Shown in pieces: positions 1 through 6,354 of a stretch of 7,882 nucleotides of DNA. Made by a program: the position numbers and the translations under genes. The notes under the pieces were generated by a model. It saw only the letters and a program-made list of their open reading frames with translations, was not told the origin of the DNA and did not search any database. Each line of letters begins with the position of its first letter. Position 1 is the first letter of the stretch. The DNA comes from an uncultured Erysipelotrichaceae bacterium (GTDB lineage Bacteria; Bacillota_I; Bacilli_A; Erysipelotrichales; Erysipelotrichaceae). Location: positions 1 to 7,882 of the forward strand of contig CAMOOA010000055.1 of NCBI GenBank assembly GCA_946621045.1, read 5' to 3'.

Positions 1-48
1 ATGACCGATACTCTTAACTACACACTTTTACACAAATTTCCGGATTGA
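1..48 (+). CDS. Possible C-terminal end of a gene entering from the left
   Basis: Reading frame 1 is open from the window edge to a TGA at 46-48 and would encode a 15-residue tail ending in HKFPD. The only argument for a real gene end is position: a hairpin with a T-tract begins three bases after the stop. The ATG at base 1 is probably internal if the gene is real. The other two plus frames hit stops within the first 17 bases. No family can be recognised from so short a piece. Confidence 0.25.
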   Translation: MTDTLNYTLLHKFPD

Positions 49-51
49 ACC

Positions 52-94
52 AAAAAAAACCGGCAGCCCTTCGATGAGGATTACCGGTTTTAAT
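52..94. terminator. Terminator-like hairpin, possibly bidirectional
   Basis: AAAACCGG (56-63) pairs with CCGGTTTT (84-91), and CCT/AGG within the 20-base loop can pair further. The plus strand leaves TTTTAAT. The minus strand leaves a run of eight T, so this reads better as a minus-strand terminator by composition, but no minus-strand gene ends here. It most likely ends whatever plus-strand gene enters from the left. Confidence 0.5.
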
Positions 95-128
95 CTGGCT
101 GTGAATCGTAACCTCCCCGCAGGATTGA

Positions 129-146
129 CCGTTCCGCGGGGAACGG
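129..146. promoter_or_regulatory. 18-bp palindrome upstream of the lipoprotein promoter
   Basis: CCGTTCC (129-135) and GGAACGG (140-146) are perfect inverted arms around GCGG. The palindrome ends seven bases before the -35 box of the lipoprotein promoter, a place where an activator or repressor could bind. It overlaps a competing inverted repeat, CCCCGC (115-120) with GCGGGG (136-141). No T-run follows, so it is not a typical terminator. The operator role is an inference. Confidence 0.4.
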
Positions 147-153
147 AGATACA

Positions 154-181
154 TTGAAACCAGTAAAGCGCTGGTTATAAA
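154..181 (+). promoter_or_regulatory. Sigma-A-type promoter for the triple-domain lipoprotein
   Basis: TTGAAA (154-159) and TATAAA (176-181) each match the consensus at five of six positions and are 16 bases apart. Transcription would start near 188, giving a leader of about 30 bases. That leader contains AAGGAGG at 201-207, nine bases before the ATG at 217. This is the best-formed promoter and ribosome binding site pair in the window. Confidence 0.7.
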
Positions 182-216
182 GAACGGATTCATTTTTGAC
201 AAGGAGGTAAATCATA

Positions 217-1620
217 ATGAAAAACCATATTGAGGCATTTCTATGCGCAATCATGCTTGCAGGATGCGGTAGGCAGGCGGTTCCGCTGATGCCCGGAACA
301 GCAGCCAAACCGGCAAAGACTGCGGAGAGTGTGTCTGCGCCGGCTTCGGAGAAAACGCCGGATCCTGTTAAGACGGAATTTGACACCACAGGAAAAATTG
401 AAGAAACCACATTGTTTGAACAGGACGGCGTAATTGTGAAAGCCACTGATATCACCTATGAAAGCTCCAGGGCAAAACTGCTGGTTACGGTGGAAAACAA
501 CAGTACAAGGTCAGTACAGATTCTTTCCGGGACGATGGGATATTCCTGCAATGCGGTAAACGGCTGGATGGTTCATGACGGATGGATCAATCTGGAAGTT
601 CCTGCGGGAAAGAAGGCAAACGGCCATGCATATTTTGACTACAAACCGATGCTGGCATGCGGCATTCGGGGAATTGAAACACTTGCCATGTCGCTTCAGG
701 TTGAATATGACGGAGATTACAATACAGAGGTCACACTGGATCCTGTGGAAATCCGTACTTCCCTTGCGGATGCGAAGGATGAAGAACTTCCGTTCGATCA
801 GGTTGCACAGAAGCTTATGAACGCATGGTATTCGAATCGTACGATGAAGTTCAATGGTGATACGGAACTGTATAACGCCGCAGGCATCAGGATCCCGAGC
901 GCTGCTTACTTTACCGATACCGAAAACGGGAAATATGTGGTCCTTGAACTGGTAAATGAAAGTGATCAGATACTGAACGTTGATACGACTGACATCGCCG
1001 CAGACGGATTCTCCCTATGCAGCGGAAGATGGTCCAGCAATGACATTATCCCCGGCAAAAGGGATTACATGATCCTGGAGCTCACCCTGATGAAAGACAA
1101 GGAAGACTGGGATGCAATGGGTATCACGGATATCAGTGACATTGCGCTGAATGTCGGTGTAAGAAACAGGAACTATGAATACATCAGTCAGCCGGCTCCG
1201 GTTTCCATCCATGTATCAGATGCCGCAGGCGGAAGTGAGTCTTCCGTTCCTGAGGGAGCGGAACTGTATTCCGGAAACGGAATCCGGATCATCTCCAAAG
1301 GTCTGAGTGAAGACAGCATTTACGTCAAATGGAAGCTTCTCGTCGAAAACAGCAACGACTTTGAAATCTCTGTTTCTGACGGCTGGGGAGACAAGCTGTC
1401 GGTCAATGACTATATGATTGACTATCTGATGTGGTCGGAACATGTCGGTGCGCATCAGTCCGCAATCACGGAAATTGAAATCAACAAAGATTCCCTGGAA
1501 GCCGCAGGTATGGATTTCAACAGTATCGGAACTGCCGAAATAGAGCTGGAAATCAAAGACGGCAATTACAGGGATATTGCCAAACCGGTTCTCGTAATGA
1601 ATTTCCAGACAGATAACTGA
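217..1620 (+). CDS. Lipoprotein with three related beta-rich domains
   Basis: The 467-residue product begins with a short signal peptide and a lipobox L14-A15-G16-C17, so it is probably lipid-anchored on the outer face of the membrane. Residues 18-60 are a Pro/Ala/Thr/Lys-rich linker. Three related segments follow, at about 65-182, 216-335 and 348-467. Segments two and three both open with an ELYxxxGIRI motif; each segment carries a VEN- or VNE-type strand and ends in a strand-rich stretch. The layout resembles Ig-like domains of the DUF4352/DUF5067 sort seen in Bacillota lipoproteins, but I cannot assign a family firmly. The signal peptide is unusual in having E6 and only about ten hydrophobic residues. 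The ATG at 217 is fixed by AAGGAGG at 201-207. The gene is transcribed alone and converges on the CARF nuclease. No catalytic motif is visible; a binding or adhesion role is a guess. Confidence 0.85.
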   Translation: MKNHIEAFLCAIMLAGCGRQAVPLMPGTAAKPAKTAESVSAPASEKTPDPVKTEFDTTGKIEETTLFEQDGVIVKATDITYESSRAKLLVTVENNSTRSVQILSGTMGYSCNAVNGWMVHDGWINLEVPAGKKANGHAYFDYKPMLACGIRGIETLAMSLQVEYDGDYNTEVTLDPVEIRTSLADAKDEELPFDQVAQKLMNAWYSNRTMKFNGDTELYNAAGIRIPSAAYFTDTENGKYVVLELVNESDQILNVDTTDIAADGFSLCSGRWSSNDIIPGKRDYMILELTLMKDKEDWDAMGITDISDIALNVGVRNRNYEYISQPAPVSIHVSDAAGGSESSVPEGAELYSGNGIRIISKGLSEDSIYVKWKLLVENSNDFEISVSDGWGDKLSVNDYMIDYLMWSEHVGAHQSAITEIEINKDSLEAAGMDFNSIGTAEIELEIKDGNYRDIAKPVLVMNFQTDN

Positions 1621-1647
1621 ACGGCCGGCGTACAGAAAAAACGGAGA

Positions 1648-1686
1648 AACATCAAAGGGAGTGACCGCATCACTCCCTTTGATGTT
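1648..1686. terminator. Perfect 16-bp stem shared by two convergent genes
   Basis: The arm at 1648-1663 is the exact reverse complement of 1671-1686 around a seven-base loop. The loop-proximal half (GGGAGTG/CACTCCC) is GC-rich and is followed on either strand by TTTGATGTT, so it can act as a bidirectional terminator. It lies 27 bases after the lipoprotein stop and overlaps the last base of the nuclease stop codon (1686-1688). The minus-strand copy is followed further out by a T6 tract. Confidence 0.85.
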
Positions 1687-2795
1687 CAGTGGGTCTTCAT
1701 CCACTCGATGATCCGCTCTGCGGCTTTGCCGGCACGCATTTCATCGTACTGGATGAGCAGCACACCGAGCGTTTCGGCTTTTTCGACGTACTCCGAATGC
1801 TTTCGCTCATAATCCGTGCAGAGCACCGGCACGGCCAGTTCTCCGCCGAACTGCTCAGCGTTGGTTTTTACTTCATAGATGGCCTGCTGGTCATACTTGC
1901 CTGCCTTGCAGGAGATGGAGATCAGCCGGCCGTCTTTTGACGCCATGACATCAAGTTCACTGTTGGGATCATGGCGGTTGAATACGCCGCCGTTCCAGTC
2001 GATGTTCACACGGATGTCGATGTCATCGAAGAAGTTGCTGTCTTCAATCTGGTAGTAGGTTTCGTATTCGAACGGCACGCCCGAATCCGTCACAAGGATC
2101 TTGTATTCCGGATTGGCAAATTTCAGATAAAGGGTTCCGTCCCTGACTTCACACTGTTCAAAGACACAGGTAATGGAATTGAAGATTCCCCGGTATTCCC
2201 GGTGCACCGATTCGGAGGCTCTCCATACGGAATGGCCTTCGTTTTTTCTTGCGAGATTTGCCATGGTCTTGCAGAAATCACCCCAGCGCCTGGGATTGTA
2301 CTGACGGGAGGCATTGCATGCATACACCGCATCGCGGTCTGCGCCTTCAAACACCGCCTCCGGCATTTCCCATACCGAGCCGCCGTACAGCGAGATGATC
2401 TCCCGCACGGTGAACTTCGGAATCTGAAGCGCAGTCTGTGTCAGTTTCTCATTCTGAAGCACGTACATGATTTTGGTTGTAAGGCCGGGATAGCAGAGCG
2501 TGATTCCGTGTGTTTTGGCATAGGAGGTAAGCATTGCGATCGCATAATCATTTCCGCCGTGCACATCAACGGTCAGCTCATCCGCTTCAATTCCCGAAAG
2601 CACATTTTTCAGAGTCTCCGGCGTGTAATAAACAATCTCATACGGACAGCCGAGATACTTCTTTATGACGTTTTCCCCCGGCAGGTTTGCGTCGGGATCT
2701 GCGCTGAGAAAAACAACCTTGTCAGGATTGAGGTTATATGCCGATATAAGATTCAGGATCTTCTGAGAATCAATCAGTTCTGCCAGTACTTTCAT
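1686..2795 (-). CDS. Card1-like CARF-domain nuclease (DUF1887 family)
   Basis: The 369-residue product has two parts. The N-terminus (about 1-130) resembles a CARF domain: strand VVFLSA at 27-32, then VDVHGGNDYA at 76-85 in the place of the family's NxTGGTK ligand loop. The C-terminus (about 270-345) is a PD-(D/E)xK nuclease with E280-L-D282 and, 13 residues on, S295-C296-K297, followed by the AIYEVKTNAEQFGG helix typical of DUF1887. Card1 and Can2 of this family are known as cyclic tetra-adenylate-activated nucleases of type III CRISPR systems. Here Ser replaces the usual Glu of the ExK motif, a variant I believe also occurs in other Bacillota members. Length matches Card1. I chose the ATG at 2795 over an upstream TTG at 2837, because the TTG lies inside a -35-like TTGACA. 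No Shine-Dalgarno is visible. No cas gene or array is in the window, so the activator and target are unknown. Confidence 0.85.
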   Translation of the reverse strand: MKVLAELIDSQKILNLISAYNLNPDKVVFLSADPDANLPGENVIKKYLGCPYEIVYYTPETLKNVLSGIEADELTVDVHGGNDYAIAMLTSYAKTHGITLCYPGLTTKIMYVLQNEKLTQTALQIPKFTVREIISLYGGSVWEMPEAVFEGADRDAVYACNASRQYNPRRWGDFCKTMANLARKNEGHSVWRASESVHREYRGIFNSITCVFEQCEVRDGTLYLKFANPEYKILVTDSGVPFEYETYYQIEDSNFFDDIDIRVNIDWNGGVFNRHDPNSELDVMASKDGRLISISCKAGKYDQQAIYEVKTNAEQFGGELAVPVLCTDYERKHSEYVEKAETLGVLLIQYDEMRAGKAAERIIEWMKTH

Positions 2796-2805
2796 AACAG
2801 TTTTT

Positions 2806-2837
2806 ATTTTAGCGCGTTTCCGGGCGCATATTGTCAA
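2806..2837 (-). promoter_or_regulatory. Putative promoter giving a leaderless nuclease mRNA
   Basis: On the minus strand TTGACA (2832-2837) is followed after 20 bases by TAAAAT (2806-2811), then ten bases to the ATG at 2795. Transcription would start within about five bases of the ATG, so the mRNA would have almost no leader. The 20-base spacer is longer than the usual 17, which weakens the call. The nuclease could also be read through from the deacylase gene 98 bases upstream. Confidence 0.45.
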
Positions 2838-2893
2838 TAACGCTTATTTCACAGAAAACAGAAGACAGGCCGCATGCATGACACAGATGTCGG

Positions 2894-3376
2894 TCAGAGC
2901 TGCCCGTCCTGCCATCCTTTGCAGATATCGCACCAGCCCTGCGCATGTGAAGCACGTTCAAGTTCTTCCGGTGTCAGAGTGACAGAGGTATATTCATCTC
3001 CGGCAGCCGGATGCACATACGCAAACCGTTTCATCGAGACATCCAGCCAGACCGGAATTTCTTCCGGAATGCCGAACGGGCATACTCCGCCCGGCTGATA
3101 ACCGATCAGTGTTTCCACCTGATCGCGGGGAACCATGTGGGGTTTGGTATGAAACTGCGCCTTGAACTTTGAACTGTTGACTCTGCCGTCTCCGGCCATC
3201 ACCACAATGACCGGCTTTTCCTCCACCACAAAAGAGAGGGTCTTGGCGATTTCCGGCTCTGTACATCCGATCCGCATGGCCGCATGTTCCACGGTGTCAA
3301 TTGTTTCTTCGTGCGCTGTGATACGGTCTTCCAAGCCGTATTGTTTCAGCGCCGCATATACCTTTTCATTCATCAT
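2894..3376 (-). CDS. YbaK/EbsC-family aminoacyl-tRNA deacylase
   Basis: This 160-residue protein has the normal size of a free-standing YbaK domain. Members hydrolyse wrongly charged tRNA in trans, classically Cys-tRNA(Pro), in the cytosol. Visible hallmarks are the conserved lysine K45 in EIAKTLSF, at the position of the functionally essential lysine of YbaK, and G96-G97-V98-C99-P100-F101-G102, the glycine-rich motif of the substrate pocket. Two ATG codons are adjacent at the start (3374-3376 and 3371-3373); the first is annotated, and only a weak purine-rich GAAAGAAA precedes it. A TATAAT lies 30 bases upstream. The CARF nuclease follows in the same direction after 98 bases with no clear terminator between, so partial co-transcription is possible. 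Which misacylated tRNA it clears (Cys-, Ala- or other) cannot be told from the sequence. Confidence 0.88.
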   Translation of the reverse strand: MMNEKVYAALKQYGLEDRITAHEETIDTVEHAAMRIGCTEPEIAKTLSFVVEEKPVIVVMAGDGRVNSSKFKAQFHTKPHMVPRDQVETLIGYQPGGVCPFGIPEEIPVWLDVSMKRFAYVHPAAGDEYTSVTLTPEELERASHAQGWCDICKGWQDGQL

Positions 3377-3405
3377 ATCCGTCAGTTTTCTTTCGTTACC
3401 GGCAT

Positions 3406-3411
3406 ATTATA
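3406..3411 (-). promoter_or_regulatory. -10 box for the deacylase gene
   Basis: A perfect TATAAT on the minus strand lies 29 bases before the deacylase ATG. The matching -35 position (about 3429-3434) reads GTCATC, a poor match. It is divergent from the acetyltransferase -10 box 39 bases away, so both genes share one short control region. Confidence 0.5.
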
Positions 3412-3450
3412 CCGCAGGAATCAGACCGGATGACGGCAGGCGAAACAGGT

Positions 3451-3456
3451 TATAAT
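3451..3456 (+). promoter_or_regulatory. -10 box for the acetyltransferase gene
   Basis: A perfect TATAAT on the plus strand would start transcription near 3463 and give a leader of about 50 bases. The -35 position has no good TTGACA match. The box also overlaps the upstream in-frame ATG at 3455, which argues against that codon as the translation start. Confidence 0.5.
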
Positions 3457-3514
3457 GCATATCGTGCGGAATGTTAACGAACCGCAGCTTAATCAATACA
3501 ACGGGAGAACAGCG

Positions 3515-4105
3515 ATGAAATCCATACTCGAAATCATGACCTCACAGGAGAGCTACTGCACCAGACATACCGATAATCCGTCAGAGCTTCAGATCAGGGC
3601 AAAGCGGTTATGCTGGGAATATAATCAGACCGGTCCGGATGACACGGAACGCCGTGCAGAGATCCTGCAGGAACTGTTCGGCGACTGTCATCCTCTGACC
3701 TTTATTGAGCCGTCATTTCACTGCGACTATGGATTCAATATTCATACGCACGGACTTACCGTCATCAACTATAACTGTGTGATTCTCGACACCTCTCCGG
3801 TCAATATCGGCGCGAATGTCTTTATTGCGCCGGGAACCGTCATTGCCTGTTCCGGACATGCGATCCATCCGGAACAGCGCGCGGAGGGCATCGGAACGTC
3901 TGCCCCGATCACCATCGGAGACAATGTATGGATCGGTGCCAACTGCACGATTACAGCCGGGGTGACGATCGGAGACGGATCGATCATCGGTGCCGGCAGC
4001 GTTGTGACAAAGGATATCCCGTCAGGCGTCATCGCCGTGGGCAATCCCTGCCGCGTCATGCGGGAAGTGACGGAGAACGACAGAATCGAACCGCTGGCCT
4101 TCTGA
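3515..4105 (+). CDS. Sugar O-acetyltransferase, LacA/Maa type (left-handed beta-helix)
   Basis: The 196-residue product matches galactoside/maltose O-acetyltransferases, which move acetyl from acetyl-CoA to a sugar hydroxyl in the cytosol and work as trimers. The N-terminus (1-60) is the helical Maa cap. From about 63 it becomes a hexapeptide-repeat left-handed beta-helix with units such as INIGANVFI, ITIGDNVWI and VTIGDGSII. The catalytic histidine is H115 in SGHAIHPEQR, the same number as His115 of E. coli LacA, and N85 and D92 also align with its active-site region. It ends with the usual GNPCRVMRE segment. I chose the ATG at 3515 because GGGAG at 3503-3507 sits seven bases before it; an in-frame ATG at 3455 lies in the -10 box. 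The true acceptor sugar is not known. Confidence 0.9.
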   Translation: MKSILEIMTSQESYCTRHTDNPSELQIRAKRLCWEYNQTGPDDTERRAEILQELFGDCHPLTFIEPSFHCDYGFNIHTHGLTVINYNCVILDTSPVNIGANVFIAPGTVIACSGHAIHPEQRAEGIGTSAPITIGDNVWIGANCTITAGVTIGDGSIIGAGSVVTKDIPSGVIAVGNPCRVMREVTENDRIEPLAF

Positions 4106-4123
4106 TTTCGGCGGGTAAGGAAT

Positions 4124-4157
4124 GCAGATCGAAGACGTACGTCTGATCTGCTTTTTT
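4124..4157 (+). terminator. Intrinsic terminator of the acetyltransferase gene
   Basis: GCAGATC (4124-4130) pairs with GATCTGC (4145-4151), with an inner AGAC/GTCT stem capped by GTAC and a two-base GA bulge. Six T residues follow at 4152-4157. The stem starts 18 bases after the stop codon. Confidence 0.9.
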
Positions 4158-4235
4158 CATGGCTTTAAAAGCATCTGCGTGCGCAGGGCTGTGCGCGTAA
4201 TGTTAGGATGAATGTAATGAACAGTACGTGTGACG

Positions 4236-4242
4236 AAAGGAG
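4236..4242 (+). promoter_or_regulatory. Ribosome binding site that sets the reductase start
   Basis: AAAGGAG lies seven bases before the ATG at 4250. This favours that codon over the in-frame upstream ATGs at 4208 and 4217, which have no such site. The nearby ATG at 4246 is out of frame. The preceding 4158-4235 has only a weak TAGGAT (4204-4209) as a -10 candidate. Confidence 0.8.
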
Positions 4243-4249
4243 TACATGC

Positions 4250-5143
4250 ATGCGGAAACAATCATCCATCATTGTCGGCTGTATGCGGCTTGCCGGAAAA
4301 ACACCGGGAGAAATGGCGCAGTTTATTCATGCCGCATCGGACTGCGGGCTGAACTGGTATGACCATGCCGATATCTACGGAGCGGGGAAAAGCGAAGAGG
4401 TATTCGGAGAAGCTCTTTCCCTGGACAGCTCGATCCGCCGCGATGATCTGATCATCCAGTCCAAGTGCGGCATCCGCAAGGGCTGTTACGATCTTTCCAG
4501 AGAACATATCATCGCTTCAGTGGAGGGAAGCCTTTCCCGCCTGAAGACGGATTATCTTGATATTCTTCTGCTGCACAGGCCGGATGCGCTGGTGGAGCCG
4601 GAAGAGGTGGCCACCGCATTTGATGAACTCGAGGAATCCGGCAAGGTGCGCGCGTTCGGCGTTTCAAATCACAAGCCGTCGCAGATCGAACTGCTGAAGA
4701 AATATGTAAAGCAGGATCTCATGTACAATCAGCTTCAGTTTTCACTTGCGGTTTCCAATATGGTCGCAAACGGAATGGAAGTGAATATGGAAACCGCCGG
4801 CTCCTTCGACCATGACGGAAGCGTGCTCGACTACTGCCGTCTTCATGACATTACGGTGCAGGCATGGTCGCCGTTCCAGAAGCCCGCATGGAAAGGAATA
4901 TTCATCAACGATCCGGAATATCCGGAACTGAATCAGGTGCTCAGTGAGCTTGCGGTAACCTATGACACGACCCCGACCACACTTGCGGCGGCGTGGATCC
5001 TTCGCCATCCGGCCGGAATCCAGGTCATTACAGGTACTGCCAGCGAGGCGCGGCTGAAGGAAATCAGCAGTGCCGAAGATGTGCAGCTGAGCCGGGAAGA
5101 CTGGTATCGGCTCTATCTTGCGGCGGGTCATATCCTGCCCTGA
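4250..5143 (+). CDS. Aldo/keto reductase, YdhF-like
   Basis: This 297-residue protein is a NAD(P)H-dependent aldo/keto reductase, a cytosolic TIM-barrel enzyme that reduces aldehydes or ketones to alcohols. The complete catalytic tetrad is visible: D38 and Y43 in DHADIYG, K72 in IIQSKCG and H109 in LLLHRPD. Further family marks are GKVRAFGVSNH, the YNQLQFSL strand, VQAWSPF, and a C-terminal IQVITGTAS segment for cofactor phosphate binding. The order and loops look most like the YdhF group of oxidoreductases. The start at 4250 follows from AAAGGAG at 4236-4242. It lies between two terminators, so it is its own transcription unit despite running in the same direction as the acetyltransferase. 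The physiological substrate cannot be read from the sequence. Confidence 0.92.
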   Translation: MRKQSSIIVGCMRLAGKTPGEMAQFIHAASDCGLNWYDHADIYGAGKSEEVFGEALSLDSSIRRDDLIIQSKCGIRKGCYDLSREHIIASVEGSLSRLKTDYLDILLLHRPDALVEPEEVATAFDELEESGKVRAFGVSNHKPSQIELLKKYVKQDLMYNQLQFSLAVSNMVANGMEVNMETAGSFDHDGSVLDYCRLHDITVQAWSPFQKPAWKGIFINDPEYPELNQVLSELAVTYDTTPTTLAAAWILRHPAGIQVITGTASEARLKEISSAEDVQLSREDWYRLYLAAGHILP

Positions 5144-5156
5144 GGGAGTGAAAAGG

Positions 5157-5178
5157 AATGCAGGGAAACCTGCATTTT
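5157..5178 (+). terminator. Intrinsic terminator of the reductase gene
   Basis: AATGCAGG (5157-5164) pairs perfectly with CCTGCATT (5169-5176) around a GAAA tetraloop, and the T-tract runs through 5175-5178. It begins 13 bases after the stop codon. Confidence 0.85.
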
Positions 5179-5184
5179 CAAATG

Positions 5185-5211
5185 AAAAACGCCCTTCCTT
5201 TCCGAAGAGCG
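5185..5211 (-). terminator. Intrinsic terminator of the MORN lipoprotein gene
   Basis: Read on the minus strand, CGCTCTTC (5211-5204) pairs with GAAGGGCG (5197-5190) using one U-G pair and a six-base loop, followed by five T (5189-5185). Together with the reductase terminator it forms a back-to-back pair between convergent genes. Confidence 0.8.
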
Positions 5212-5253
5212 CTGAAACAGTCATATGGAATGATATAAGTCGGGGAGATTCAT

Positions 5254-6321
5254 TCAGCCGCCGATGATCATTGCGCCTGCCGCATCAATTGCCGGACAGT
5301 CGCCTTCCGGAGCGGTCAGTGTGCTACGGCATAACGGCAGGGCACAGATGCTTACCGTATCTCCATTGCTTACACCATCGACAGAATATGCGAAGAACAG
5401 ATGATACCAGCCGCTGCTGTTCTGAACAATCATGGAGGTGACGGTATCCGCACCTTCATAAGGCACATAGCGCTGTACGGATTTGATCACCGCATTGTCG
5501 ATGCGGATTATTGCCGGGGTGTCGGTTTCCTGAAACGCTTCGTAATCAAATGCGGTGTTATAATCGCTGAACTCTTTTGAACTGCCCTCAAACAGTGCGG
5601 CGTGATCAATGAGGAAAGAAATCTGCGCATCATTCAGACAGTAGGAATCCTTCCGCATGCCTTCCAGATATGCCAGTATCCCGGCTACGGATTTTTCTGC
5701 GGATCCGCCGGTGTAATACACCGGCCAGGATTTTTTGGTATTCGGATACCGGACGGTTTTCACCAGCATCCCGTCAAACGTGTTGTTTGCGAAGGTTCCG
5801 CGCATTTCGACTTCTGTGTTTCCGTCCGGATAGACAAACGTTCCGTTTCCTTCCGCAAGGCCGTTAGTGACATCGCCGCTGTAGCTGCCTTCCAGTGTGC
5901 CGGAAGGAACGGCAATGGAAAATGATTCCGCGGTCAGGGTTCCGGACCCGTCAGGCATGCCGTTTTTCCAGGAGCCTTCATAGGAGAACGCATCCGACGC
6001 AAAGGAACCGGTTCCGGACGGGAGCTGTTCCGATACCTCGCCGGTATAGATGCCCGTGACGGTCTGATCATTGAATGCGGTGCTGTAGGGAATATTATCG
6101 GCGCTGCCGGAAAGAAAGGTTCCCTGTTCAAAGGTTCCTTTAACGGTTCCGCTGTTTTCCACGGACGCAGTTCCTTCACCGTTGGGAATCTTGCGTTTCA
6201 CCTTGCCGGTATAAACCGCGGATACGGTATTCTTAAATACCGTGATTTCGGTTTCCTGCTCTTTTACGGAACAGCCGCACAGCAGGAGTGCGGACAGAAT
6301 CACCAGAATCGACTTTTTCAT
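5254..6321 (-). CDS. MORN-repeat lipoprotein with OB-like C-terminal domain
   Basis: The 355-residue product starts with a lipoprotein signal peptide (MKK, hydrophobic 5-16) and lipobox L14-C15-G16-C17, so it should be anchored outside the membrane. Residues 37-185 are MORN-like repeats of the form Y-x-G-x-hydrophobic-x-x-G-x-x-x-G-x-G-x-hydrophobic; the clearest units start at Y37, Y92, Y114 and Y147, with degenerate ones near 60 and 172. Residues 210-260 look helical. Residues 269-350 are strand-rich and contain NGDTVSICAL and CPAIDA, a layout like the OB-fold tails found in other Bacillota MORN proteins. MORN repeats usually make an elongated beta-sheet for protein or lipid contact; no catalytic motif is visible. 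No Shine-Dalgarno precedes the ATG. It diverges from the secreted glycosidase across 79 bases, suggesting shared control. Confidence 0.85.
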   Translation of the reverse strand: MKKSILVILSALLLCGCSVKEQETEITVFKNTVSAVYTGKVKRKIPNGEGTASVENSGTVKGTFEQGTFLSGSADNIPYSTAFNDQTVTGIYTGEVSEQLPSGTGSFASDAFSYEGSWKNGMPDGSGTLTAESFSIAVPSGTLEGSYSGDVTNGLAEGNGTFVYPDGNTEVEMRGTFANNTFDGMLVKTVRYPNTKKSWPVYYTGGSAEKSVAGILAYLEGMRKDSYCLNDAQISFLIDHAALFEGSSKEFSDYNTAFDYEAFQETDTPAIIRIDNAVIKSVQRYVPYEGADTVTSMIVQNSSGWYHLFFAYSVDGVSNGDTVSICALPLCRSTLTAPEGDCPAIDAAGAMIIGG

Positions 6322-6330
6322 ACGTCATTC

Positions 6331-6336
6331 ATTCTA
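6331..6336 (-). promoter_or_regulatory. -10 box close to the MORN lipoprotein start
   Basis: TAGAAT on the minus strand ends nine bases before the ATG at 6321, so transcription would begin at or next to the start codon. The -35 position (6354-6359) reads GAAAAC, a weak match, and overlaps the inverted repeat described separately. Confidence 0.4.
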
Positions 6337-6354
6337 TCGCAGATCAGAACACAG

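Noticed and set aside
90..455. Minus-strand frame ending at the hairpin with the T8 tract near 52-91
   Set aside because: The position of the hairpin is suggestive, but the frame is antisense to the lipoprotein leader and linker, and its translation is low-complexity Ser/Val/Ala without a domain.
1971..2840. Long plus-strand open frame (289 codons) opposite the CARF nuclease
   Set aside because: It has no ribosome binding site, its translation shows no recognisable domain and it is rich in His, Cys and Arg as expected of an antisense shadow. The minus-strand frame carries clear CARF and nuclease motifs.
3455..3514. Longer N-terminus for the acetyltransferase from the ATG at 3455
   Set aside because: That ATG overlaps the TATAAT box and lacks a ribosome binding site, and the 20 extra residues do not belong to the Maa family.
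4111..5180. Shared GGAATGCAG sequence at the start of both the acetyltransferase and reductase terminators
   Set aside because: The match is only nine bases and the rest of each hairpin differs, so a dispersed repeat family is not supported.
4742..5224. Minus-strand frame (160 codons) opposite the reductase
   Set aside because: A shadow of the aldo/keto reductase gene; no start signals, and it runs through the reductase terminator.
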